A stretch of 18,993 nt of DNA from JANOXC01 sp031418215 (GTDB taxonomy: Bacteria; Bacteroidota; Bacteroidia; AKYH767-A; OLB10): NCBI GenBank assembly GCA_031418215.1, contig JANOXC010000157.1, positions 1 through 18,993 on the forward strand. The letters run 5' to 3'. The translations under genes and the position numbers were made by a program. A model generated the notes under the pieces. It made no database searches and was not told where the DNA came from. It saw only the letters and a program-made list of their open reading frames with translations. Of this stretch, positions 6,905-12,664 are shown piece after piece. Position 1 is the first letter of the stretch; every line of letters starts with the position of its first letter.

Positions 6905-8302
6905 ATGAAAAACAATTTAGCTGATACCATTTGTGCTTTAGCAACACCTGCCGGAACAGGGGCTATTGCTATAATACGCATTTCGGGGCCGGAAGCATTT
7001 ACCGTCATTCAACAAGTTTTTGAAACTGCAAAAGGCAGGAAAATTGATTTTGAAAATATTAAATCGCACACCCTTCATTTTGGCATCTTAACCAATAAAG
7101 AAACCATTATTGACGAGGTACTGATCAGCGTTTTCAAAAAACCGCACTCTTACACAACTGAAGATACAGTTGAAATTTCCTGTCACGGCTCGGTTTATAT
7201 TCAGCAACAGGTATTGGAGTTGCTTTATGGACTTGGTGCACGCCCTGCACAGGCCGGCGAATTCACCATGCGTGCATTTTTGAATGGACGAATGGATCTC
7301 TCACAAGCGGAAGCAGTAGCAGACCTTATTGCCACGCAGGACGCGAATGTTCATCGTATTGCCATGCAACAATTACGTGGCGGGTTTAGCAATGAAATTA
7401 AGAAATTGCGGGAAGCCCTCATCCATTTTGCCTCTCTTATTGAACTCGAGCTCGATTTTGCTGAAGAAGATGTGGAGTTTGCCAACAGGAAAGAATTGAA
7501 AAAACTTGTTTCCGGTTTACAGTTTACAGTTTCCGGTTTATTGGATTCCTTTAAGTACGGGAATGTTTTGAAGAATGGTATTCCGGTTGTTATTACGGGA
7601 AAACCCAATGCGGGAAAATCTACATTGTTAAATACCCTGCTCAATGAAGATCGTGCCATTGTTTCTGAAATTGCCGGGACAACGCGGGATGTTATAGAAG
7701 ATGAGTTGGTATTAGAAGGCTACCGTTTCCGATTTGCAGATACAGCAGGATTGCGTAAATCTGAAGATGTGATTGAGCAGATGGGTGTTGAACGCACGTT
7801 GCAACACATGACCAATGCTGCTGTTATTATATATATGAGCGATGCCACTACATTTGACAAAGAAACTTATGAAGCTGACTTGGAAGCAATCATAAATAAT
7901 ATTGATTTTTCTGTTCAGCATTTACTTAAAGTAATGAATAAAACCGACCAGGTTGATGTTAAAAAGCTCCAGTTGGAGGGGAAGCTTGCAGACGATGTAA
8001 TATATATATCAGCAAAATCAAAGACTGGGATTGAGTTATTAAAAGATGCCTTGTTAAATAAAATCAACGCTACTTCAACAGGCAGTGAAACACTGGTCAT
8101 TAATGCCCGTCATGCCGTTGCTTTACAAAAGGCCAATGAGGAATTACTGAATTTAATGGATGGTATTACGAACAAAGTAACATCCGACCTGTTGGCATTT
8201 CATATCAGGCAATCACTTTATCATCTTTCAGAGATTACAGGTGATATATATACTGATGACCTTTTGGAGAATATTTTTTCTAAGTTTTGTATCGGGAAGT
8301 AG
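6905..8302 (+). CDS. mnmE: tRNA uridine-5-carboxymethylaminomethyl(34) synthesis GTPase
   Basis: A 465-residue GTPase that with MnmG (GidA) makes the cmnm5U modification at the wobble position of some tRNAs. The N-terminal formyl-THF-binding domain starts at 'DTICALATPAGTGAIAIIRISG'. The G domain, inserted in a helical domain, shows G1 GKPNAGKS (232-239), G2 TTRD (259-262), G3 DTAG (279-282) and G4 NKTD (345-348). The C-terminal CIGK (462-465) is the catalytic cysteine motif and the usual end. ATG at 6905 is preferred to the TTG at 6893 because MKNNLADTICA is the normal start and the TTG overlaps a -7 element. The helical region at 202-213 is encoded by heptanucleotide repeats (7508-7542). 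The 3' end is duplicated in diverged form at 8963-9019, beyond an ORF6N gene. Confidence 0.97.
   Translation: MKNNLADTICALATPAGTGAIAIIRISGPEAFTVIQQVFETAKGRKIDFENIKSHTLHFGILTNKETIIDEVLISVFKKPHSYTTEDTVEISCHGSVYIQQQVLELLYGLGARPAQAGEFTMRAFLNGRMDLSQAEAVADLIATQDANVHRIAMQQLRGGFSNEIKKLREALIHFASLIELELDFAEEDVEFANRKELKKLVSGLQFTVSGLLDSFKYGNVLKNGIPVVITGKPNAGKSTLLNTLLNEDRAIVSEIAGTTRDVIEDELVLEGYRFRFADTAGLRKSEDVIEQMGVERTLQHMTNAAVIIYMSDATTFDKETYEADLEAIINNIDFSVQHLLKVMNKTDQVDVKKLQLEGKLADDVIYISAKSKTGIELLKDALLNKINATSTGSETLVINARHAVALQKANEELLNLMDGITNKVTSDLLAFHIRQSLYHLSEITGDIYTDDLLENIFSKFCIGK
7508..7542. repeat. Heptanucleotide tandem repeat inside mnmE
   Basis: Five consecutive 7-mers sharing GTTT: GTTTCCG, GTTTACA, GTTTACA, GTTTCCG, GTTTATT. 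They encode part of LVSGLQFTVSGLL, so 'VSGL' appears twice. Because 7 is not a multiple of 3, gain or loss of one unit would shift the frame; three units keep it. The stretch lies just before the G domain. Confidence 0.75.
8249..8302 (+). repeat. Left copy of the duplicated mnmE 3' end (att-like)
   Basis: Last 18 codons of the intact mnmE, encoding YTDDLLENIFSKFCIGK plus TAG. By my base-by-base count it matches 8966-9019 at 42 of 54 positions in direct orientation, 717 bp apart. The most conserved cores are CTTTTGGA (8261-8268) and TTTTGTATC (8285-8293). It is interpreted as the reconstituted gene end at an insertion boundary. Confidence 0.7.
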
Positions 8303-8392
8303 TAGTTTCTAGCAACATTCTGCTATTTTAAATTTACTTGCATACCTATATTATTGCAGTTCTCGTAATAGTATTAAATTCACTAACAGGTA

Positions 8393-8893
8393 ATGCAAAT
8401 AATTCAATCTATTCAAAACAGAATTTACGAAATCAGAGGTGAAAGAGTAATGCTGGATTTTGATTTGGCCACACTTTATGGTGTTGAAACACGGGTGTTA
8501 AATCAGTCCGTAAAACGGAATTTTGAGCGCTTCCCGGAAGACTTTATGTTTCAGCTGAAAATTTTCGAGTTTGAAAACATTAAAAATCACTTGAATGCAC
8601 TCAGACAAAACCCATCATCACATTTTGTGATGATGGCCAATTTAGCTCCCAACCGCACTGATAAATATTTACCATATGCCTTTACCGAGCAAGGGGTTGC
8701 CATGTTAAGTGGTGTATTACGTTCTCAAAAAGCAATAAACATGAACATTGCAATTATGAGGGCCTTTGTTGAAACAAGAAAGGTTTTATTGCTCCAATCG
8801 GACTTTAAAGAACAAATGAAAGAACTAAGGCAACGATTAGGTGAACATGATGCTCAGCTAAATCAAATATATGATGCGATGGAAAATTTATAA
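8393..8893 (+). CDS. ORF6N-domain (KilA-N-related) DNA-binding protein, likely shortened at the C-terminus
   Basis: A 166-residue protein. The ORF6N domain covers about residues 5-95: 'IQNRIYEIRGERVMLDFDLA', LYGVETRVLNQSVKRN, RFPEDFMFQL, and the later YAFTEQGVAMLSGVLRS (about 95-111). This family is found in phages, mobile elements and many Bacteroidota genomes and is related to phage anti-repressor/KilA-N proteins. A coiled-coil-like tail (about 130-160) follows. The TAA at 8891 interrupts a frame that continues with DEKAAQRKWEDRERIGYK and a second TAA at 8950, so an ancestral product of about 185 residues probably lost its tail to one nonsense change. The gene sits between two copies of the mnmE 3' end and is best seen as cargo of an inserted element. 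Its DNA target is unknown. Confidence 0.88.
   Translation: MQIIQSIQNRIYEIRGERVMLDFDLATLYGVETRVLNQSVKRNFERFPEDFMFQLKIFEFENIKNHLNALRQNPSSHFVMMANLAPNRTDKYLPYAFTEQGVAMLSGVLRSQKAINMNIAIMRAFVETRKVLLLQSDFKEQMKELRQRLGEHDAQLNQIYDAMENL
8612..8636. repeat. Perfect hairpin inside the ORF6N gene
   Basis: Inverted repeat with 11-bp arms and a 3-nt loop: CCATCATCACA, TTT, TGTGATGATGG. It encodes part of NPSSHFVMMA. It may be chance, an mRNA structure, or a protein-binding palindrome such as an autoregulatory site. Confidence 0.6.
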
Positions 8894-8950
8894 GATGAAA
8901 AAGCAGCTCAAAGAAAATGGGAAGACAGGGAAAGAATTGGATATAAATAA
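8894..8950 (+). pseudogene. Stranded C-terminal tail of the ORF6N gene
   Basis: In frame with the ORF6N gene immediately after its TAA: DEKAAQRKWEDRERIGYK, then TAA at 8948-8950. ORF6N proteins commonly end in a charged tail of the form '..R.RIGF', which this resembles (from memory of the family, not a search). A single change in the codon at 8891-8893 would restore a protein of about 185 residues. There is no start codon of its own in this frame, so it is expressed only by readthrough. Confidence 0.6.
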
Positions 8951-8962
8951 TCGACTTGGTAA

Positions 8963-9019
8963 GTGTACACCGATGATCTTTTGGAAAATATCTTTAAGAA
9001 TTTTTGTATCAGTAAGTAA
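8963..9019 (+). pseudogene. Displaced second copy of the mnmE 3' end (att-like)
   Basis: Encodes VYTDDLLENIFKNFCISK and TAA, against IYTDDLLENIFSKFCIGK in the intact gene. Two of the amino-acid changes come from the TCT-AAG to AAG-AAT pair, and G to S alters the CIGK motif. The other DNA differences are nearly all at third codon positions. Just upstream, GGTAA appears to lack one base relative to an expected GGT-AAx codon pair, which puts a TAA in frame directly before the fragment. It is therefore a fragment, not expressed on its own. It ends 29 bp before the convergent TPR gene, where an undisturbed mnmE would be expected to end. Likely the pre-insertion mnmE terminus pushed away by an insertion. 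Confidence 0.78.
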
Positions 9020-9047
9020 AATAAAGCAACGATTAATACTGAGAGGG

Positions 9048-9932
9048 TTAAACCTTCTTCTTAAAATCCGTTGCAGTTTCTCCAGCCCTCAGCGTTGCAA
9101 CTAATAGCTGATCACGGAGGAGATTTTCACTCTGCTTGCTTTTTAATTCATCATTCAAACGATGGAGTCTTTCCATTTCAGCAGAATTGTGTTTTTTATT
9201 ATGAAGAAGGAGATCATTTTCCTTTTCTAGGCTGAATAGTGTTTTGTTCAATTGATAAATGCGAAATAACAGAACCAGAATTATCACCACTAGTGCACCA
9301 ATACCCATTAACAGATATTTTGAATATTGATCCTTTGCTAAGGCCGCTTCATTTGCCGCCGCCTGCTGCTGCGCCCATTCCTTTTGCTTGTCTTTTACCA
9401 TGGTATCAAACTCAGCCTGCAGCTTCGCCTTTTGTTGTTGATTAACAAACGCAGCCGCTTTATCACGTAATGCATAGGATTCCTTCAAATAGAAATTTGC
9501 ACGAATATAAAAAGCACGTGCAGCAAACAATTGAGCAAGCAAGTCGGAAGCCTCCAGCTTTACATCCCATCTTGCGTTCTGATCCGCTGCATTGAAAACC
9601 TGCTCCAATACGATCTCTGCCGCTTTATTCTTTCCATCTTTTATATATTCCTTGCCAATATATATTCCGGAAGTTATAAGCTCCGCCTTATTCTCAGTTT
9701 TCACCGCCAGTGAATAAGCTTTCTCGAAATGGTACAGGGCGGAAGCACTGTCACCTTTCTGGAGGTCGGCAGCGGCCAAAGCCGAAACAACCTTCAGGCT
9801 ATCCTTCCACTCCGACCTCATCGAATCGGAAATCTCTACTTCAGGTTGCTCCTTAACAAGTTTCTTTTTTGCTGCTTGACAGATCGTAACAACCAACAGG
9901 GCTGCAATAACAATTTTCCATTTCTTCCTCAT
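9048..9932 (-). CDS. TPR-containing membrane protein with a C-terminal coiled coil
   Basis: A 294-residue protein. An N-terminal signal sequence or anchor is at about 5-20 (WKIVIAALLVVTICQA). Residues about 45-165 form helical pairs like tetratricopeptide repeats (for example 'DLQKGDSASALYHFEKAYSLA' and 'ASDLLAQLFAARAFYIRANFYLKESYAL'). A Q/A/K-rich helix follows, then a transmembrane segment at about 206-225 (LLMGIGALVVIILVLLFRIY) and a cytoplasmic coiled coil (about 228-275). The layout resembles the sensor part of Bacteroidota TPR histidine kinases or LuxR regulators, but no output domain is present. It may act as a scaffold or partner, which is inference. It converges with mnmE. A perfect -7 element places transcription at or next to the ATG at 9932. 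Confidence 0.75.
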   Translation of the reverse strand: MRKKWKIVIAALLVVTICQAAKKKLVKEQPEVEISDSMRSEWKDSLKVVSALAAADLQKGDSASALYHFEKAYSLAVKTENKAELITSGIYIGKEYIKDGKNKAAEIVLEQVFNAADQNARWDVKLEASDLLAQLFAARAFYIRANFYLKESYALRDKAAAFVNQQQKAKLQAEFDTMVKDKQKEWAQQQAAANEAALAKDQYSKYLLMGIGALVVIILVLLFRIYQLNKTLFSLEKENDLLLHNKKHNSAEMERLHRLNDELKSKQSENLLRDQLLVATLRAGETATDFKKKV

Positions 9933-9937
9933 ATTAG

Positions 9938-9945
9938 CAAATTTA
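9938..9945 (-). promoter_or_regulatory. Candidate -7 element for the TPR gene, predicting a leaderless mRNA
   Basis: TAAATTTG on the minus strand, an exact TAnnTTTG match, ends 5 nt before the ATG at 9932. Transcription would begin at about the first base of the start codon. No -33 TTG is seen at 19-21 bp. Confidence 0.4.
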
Positions 9946-9958
9946 ACCTGTAGAAATC

Positions 9959-10102
9959 ATGTTGACGGGTCAGGCTGGCTATGTTTTTAACAATGCATTG
10001 TCAGAAAGTCTGTACCTCAAAAGCAGGAAAATAAAAATTAGCATTCGGCCCAATGGTCACCGGCGATTTACTCTCTGTTTCAATAAAAAAGGCCTTCTCT
10101 AA
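9959..10102 (+). CDS. Possible small protein, 47 residues, unrecognised
   Basis: ATG at 9959, TAA at 10100-10102. The product begins MLTGQAGYVFNNALSESL and continues with a basic stretch (KSRKIKISIRPNGHRR, about 21-36). It has no signal peptide, membrane segment or known motif, and no clear ribosome binding site. It lies in the gap divergent from the TPR gene. It may be a small gene, a fragment of a larger lost gene, or a chance frame. Confidence 0.15.
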   Translation: MLTGQAGYVFNNALSESLYLKSRKIKISIRPNGHRRFTLCFNKKGLL

Positions 10103-10341
10103 TGACCATGAAAAACGCGAAAATAATCATGCAATTGTCTTGATTAAAAACGGACTTCCTGCATAAAGCATCAATCTCATTTCAAAATTTTCAAATTTTC
10201 CAAATGACAGTTATCATGTATTATTATTACAGGCTTACTTAATTTCATTGATTCTTATTTTGAAATAATCCAAATAAAAACCTTAACAGTGATCCGGAAA
10301 TGATTTCAGAAGATAGACGCGAATTCTTAAACAAAAAATAA

Positions 10342-10773
10342 ATGTTCAGCCTAACCTGTAAAACAGCCATAAAAGCCTTGATCTATCTGGCCTCTAAATT
10401 TGAGTCTGGAGAAAAAGCGGGTATTAAAGAAATTGCATTGTTTATCAATGCAAGCGAGCATACAGTGGGGAAAATGCTGCAAACATTGGTGAAGCAAAAT
10501 GTGATTAACAGTTCGAAAGGACCTAATGGTGGATTTTATATAACAATGAGACAAAAAAACCAATCGGTGATCAATGTTATATATGCCATAGATGGCAAGT
10601 CAATATTTGATCAATGCAGTCTTGGACTGAGTAAATGCTCAGTTACACATCCCTGCCCCTTTCACGATGATTATAAGTTAATAAGAGATGCATTTAAACT
10701 GCTCTGTCATAAGAAAAAGATCAGCGACTTATGCGGACCGGTGAACAGCGGATTGGCTTATTTGATTGGGTGA
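10342..10773 (+). CDS. Rrf2-family transcriptional regulator with three candidate Fe-S cysteines
   Basis: A 143-residue winged-helix regulator. MFSLTCKTAIKALIYLA is the typical first helix, residues about 26-60 form the helix-turn-helix (GIKEIALFINASEHTVGKML), and KGPNGGFYI (59-67) is the wing signature. C92, C99 and C105, spaced Cx6Cx5C in QCSLGLSKCSVTHPCPFH, correspond to the three cysteines that hold the Fe-S cluster in IscR/NsrR/RsrR-type members. C122 and C131 lie further on. It should therefore sense redox state, NO or Fe-S status, which is inferred from the family. The target is unclear: its neighbours are a convergent queD and a long upstream gap. No isc/suf or nitric-oxide gene is near, but the sulfur cluster begins 1.9 kb downstream. 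Confidence 0.88.
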   Translation: MFSLTCKTAIKALIYLASKFESGEKAGIKEIALFINASEHTVGKMLQTLVKQNVINSSKGPNGGFYITMRQKNQSVINVIYAIDGKSIFDQCSLGLSKCSVTHPCPFHDDYKLIRDAFKLLCHKKKISDLCGPVNSGLAYLIG

Positions 10774-10832
10774 GGAATTCAAAATTCTGGTGTTTTTCTT
10801 ATCCAGATTAATCATTTTATTATTCATAAAAT

Positions 10833-11189
10833 TTATTTCCCCTCATAAACAACACCTGAAGTAGGCGTCTCATTTAACTCAATCCGCTTTAAAAGCGGAA
10901 GATCAGGTTTTATTTTATCCCAAATCCAAATAGCAATTTTTTCGCAAGTGGGGTTTTCTAAGCCTGCTATATTGTTCATTAATTTATGATCAAGGGTATC
11001 TACAATAGGCTCAATCACTTTTTTTAAATCTGAAAAATCCATTACCCACTCCAGGTCTTTAACTAGCTCACCCGTTATATATACAGTAAGGATATAAGTG
11101 TGACCATGTATTTCTTTGCATTTATGTCCAACGGGGACATTGGGTAGAAAATGGGCTGAATCGAAAGTGAATTGCTTAAATATTTGCAT
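10833..11189 (-). CDS. queD: 6-carboxy-5,6,7,8-tetrahydropterin synthase family protein
   Basis: A 118-residue enzyme of the PTPS/QueD family, second step of queuosine/7-deazapurine synthesis from 7,8-dihydroneopterin triphosphate, acting in the cytoplasm. Zinc ligands are H13 (FDSAHFL), H28 and H30 (HGH). C24 in CKEIHGH is the catalytic cysteine in the bacterial CxxxHGH pattern. D52 in MDFSDLK, H68 in LDHKL, the NPTCE motif (79-83) and E106 in ELNETPTSG complete the active site. Length is typical for the short QueD form. queC, queE and queF are not adjacent. A 6-pyruvoyl-tetrahydropterin synthase activity is possible, but the CxxxHGH pattern favours QueD. ATG at 11189 is the standard start. 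Confidence 0.9.
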   Translation of the reverse strand: MQIFKQFTFDSAHFLPNVPVGHKCKEIHGHTYILTVYITGELVKDLEWVMDFSDLKKVIEPIVDTLDHKLMNNIAGLENPTCEKIAIWIWDKIKPDLPLLKRIELNETPTSGVVYEGK

Positions 11190-11308
11190 GATACTTTTTA
11201 TTCTTTAGTTGCTTAACCTTTTGAAATTTTAAGAGGCCTAATTTAGCACATAATATTTTCTCGCTTTATCTTCCTGCCTTTTTCCTTATTTACACTGTTG
11301 AATAACAA

Positions 11309-11731
11309 CTATTTTGCCTGGTTCATTTTCATCTCGCTAAGCATTGAAATAATCTTATCCAGCTTATCTACTTCTATGCTGTTGAGCTTTATCTGAAGCG
11401 CTTCAATTTCCTGCTTCGCTTCAATATTGGTCTGGTAATCAGCCTGTGCCTGCACCCTGTCCCTTTCACTCTGCCTGTTCTGTGCCATCATGATAATTGG
11501 TGCGGCATAGGCAGCCTGGGTGGAAAATAAAAGATTTAACAGAATGAATGGATAGACATCCCAGTGATGCATAAAACCTACCAAATTCAAAGTCATCCAA
11601 AGTATGACAAGTATGGTTTGAATAATGATAAATTTCCAGGAGCCCATACCATTGGCTACCCTATCAGCCAAACGCTGACCGAATCCAAGCGTTTCACTAT
11701 GATGTTCATGCCAGGTTTTTGCTTTTTTCAT
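11309..11731 (-). CDS. DUF1003 membrane protein
   Basis: A 140-residue inner-membrane protein of unknown function. The DUF1003 signature is clear: 'LADRVANGMGSWKFIIIQT' (about 21-39), WMTLNLVGF, DVYPFILLNLLFSTQAAYAAPIIM (about 58-81) and MAQNRQSERDR (82-92). Two transmembrane helices at about 33-53 and 59-80 are joined by a short loop. The C-terminal 50 residues are a charged coiled coil (IEAKQEIEALQIKLNSIEVD). The N-terminus is short and histidine-containing (TWHEHHSE). It is monocistronic by its flanking gaps and divergent from the DUF1801 gene. No role can be assigned from the sequence. Confidence 0.92.
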   Translation of the reverse strand: MKKAKTWHEHHSETLGFGQRLADRVANGMGSWKFIIIQTILVILWMTLNLVGFMHHWDVYPFILLNLLFSTQAAYAAPIIMMAQNRQSERDRVQAQADYQTNIEAKQEIEALQIKLNSIEVDKLDKIISMLSEMKMNQAK

Positions 11732-11898
11732 GGGATATATTTCTATTATTGGTTAACTACATTTTATTCAGGCATGATGGCCTACTTAACAAAGATCGAC
11801 AACAATTACGATTTAGCTCTTCTTACCTATGTTAATCCTGATTCCTACGAAAATCCCTCATGTAATAGATGAAATTTTTCCATTTAAAGATAAAACGC

Positions 11899-11928
11899 TT
11901 GGCTTTACTAAAAAAATAAATATATTCG
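11899..11928 (+). promoter_or_regulatory. Candidate promoter of the DUF1801/YdeI-like gene
   Basis: TTGG at 11899-11902, an 18-bp spacer, and TATATTCG at 11921-11928 (one mismatch to TAnnTTTG). It predicts a leader of about 12 nt before the ATG at 11947. Confidence 0.4.
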
Positions 11929-11946
11929 TGTGTTGAATCATAAGTC

Positions 11947-12558
11947 ATGGGCAAAAAAGATGCAATAATTGATGCTTACATTGCTAAATCCGCATCATTT
12001 GCAAAACCTATCTTGAATCACTTTCGGACACTGGTTCATGAAACCTGCCCTGATGCTGAAGAAAAAATAAAATGGGGTTTTCCGCACTTCGACTATAAAG
12101 GGGAAATGATGTGTAGTATGGCCGCTTTTAAGCAACATTGTGCAGTCAGTTTTTGGAAAGCATCATTGATGAAAGATGCCAGAAAATTGAAGGATGGCAA
12201 TGAAGAAGCGATGGGACACTATGGAAGAATTACATCACCGGAGGATTTGCCTTCAGATAAAAAAATAATTTCCCAAATTAAGGAGGCCGCGATGCTGAAT
12301 GATAAAGGCATCAAACTCCCATCCAGAAAAAAAACAATTACCAGCGCACTTCCTATTCCAGTTGAATTGTCGGGTGCACTTAATAAAAACAAAAAAGCAA
12401 AATTAATTTTTGATAATTTCAACCCTTCTCACCGGAATGAATATGTTACATGGATCACAGAAGCCAAAACTGAGGTAACGAAAAACAAAAGAATCGATAC
12501 CACACTTGAAATGCTTGCGGAAGGCAAATCAAGAAACTGGAAGTATGAGAAGAAGTAA
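11947..12558 (+). CDS. DUF1801 / YdeI (OmpD-associated) family protein
   Basis: A 203-residue protein of two recognisable parts. Residues about 15-110 match DUF1801 (frataxin-like fold): 'ILNHFRTLVHETCPDAEEKIKWGFPHFDYKGEMM', then CSMAAFKQHCAVSFWK. Residues about 145-200 match the YdeI/OmpD-associated C-terminal module: LNKNKKAKLIFDNFNPSHRNEYV, WITEAKTEVTKNKRI and TTLEMLAEGKSRNWKYE. This two-part layout is common in Bacteroidota. There is no signal peptide or catalytic signature and the function is unknown. ATG at 11947 is preceded by a plausible promoter. It is followed by a short heptanucleotide repeat and then the tsdA-like gene, with no sign of shared transcription. Confidence 0.88.
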   Translation: MGKKDAIIDAYIAKSASFAKPILNHFRTLVHETCPDAEEKIKWGFPHFDYKGEMMCSMAAFKQHCAVSFWKASLMKDARKLKDGNEEAMGHYGRITSPEDLPSDKKIISQIKEAAMLNDKGIKLPSRKKTITSALPIPVELSGALNKNKKAKLIFDNFNPSHRNEYVTWITEAKTEVTKNKRIDTTLEMLAEGKSRNWKYEKK

Positions 12559-12561
12559 ACT

Positions 12562-12582
12562 GTATTGGGTATTGGGTATTGG
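12562..12582. repeat. Triple heptanucleotide repeat GTATTGG
   Basis: Three exact tandem copies of GTATTGG starting 4 bp after the DUF1801 gene's stop codon. It has the same unit length (7) as the mnmE repeat at 7508-7542 but a different sequence. Confidence 0.85.
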
Positions 12583-12617
12583 AATTATTAGTTTTGAGTA
12601 GTGTGAATTTGTATAGA

Positions 12618-12646
12618 GTTTAGAAATCTTTTTTTGTTTAGAAATC
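12618..12646. promoter_or_regulatory. Direct repeat pair upstream of the cytochrome gene, possible operator
   Basis: GTTTAGAAATC occurs exactly at 12618-12628 and again at 12636-12646 (18 bp start to start), 19 bp before the proposed start codon at 12665. Spacing of nearly two helical turns would suit a dimeric regulator. The regulator is unknown and chance in A/T-rich DNA is possible. Confidence 0.35.
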
Positions 12647-12664
12647 ATTTTTATTTCTACCATT

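Larger units (their letters stand above)
9933..10341. other. 409-bp intergenic region between the TPR and Rrf2 genes
   Basis: Holds the candidate TPR promoter (9938-9945), one short open frame (9959-10102), and an A/T-rich stretch with repeated TTTTCAAATTTTC-like sequence (about 10182-10202) that could serve as regulatory DNA for the Rrf2 gene. No RNA gene, terminator or recognisable coding remnant was found in the remainder. Confidence 0.5.

Noticed and set aside
6829..7008. Upstream extension of sucD into mnmE on the opposite strand.
   Set aside because: The added 60 residues have no SucD similarity, lie antisense to the conserved mnmE start, and would bypass the -7 element at 6853-6860.
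8303..8392. Search for an integrase, an excisionase or a tRNA at the presumed insertion boundary.
   Set aside because: None is present. The segment between the repeats is too small to encode an integrase, so mobility of the present unit is not supported.
8871..9104. A 77-codon plus-strand frame after the ORF6N gene.
   Set aside because: It runs in another frame across the ORF6N tail, the mnmE end fragment and part of the TPR gene. The meaningful reading frames there are the two remnants annotated separately.
10774..10832. Terminator between the convergent Rrf2 and queD genes.
   Set aside because: Only weak A/T hairpins (for example GAATT/AATTC and ATTTTA/TAAAAT) without a G/C stem, so I cannot support it.
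11564..11872. Plus-strand frame overlapping the DUF1003 gene start and the following gap.
   Set aside because: Half of it is antisense to a conserved DUF1003 domain and the rest has no recognisable features or ribosome binding site.
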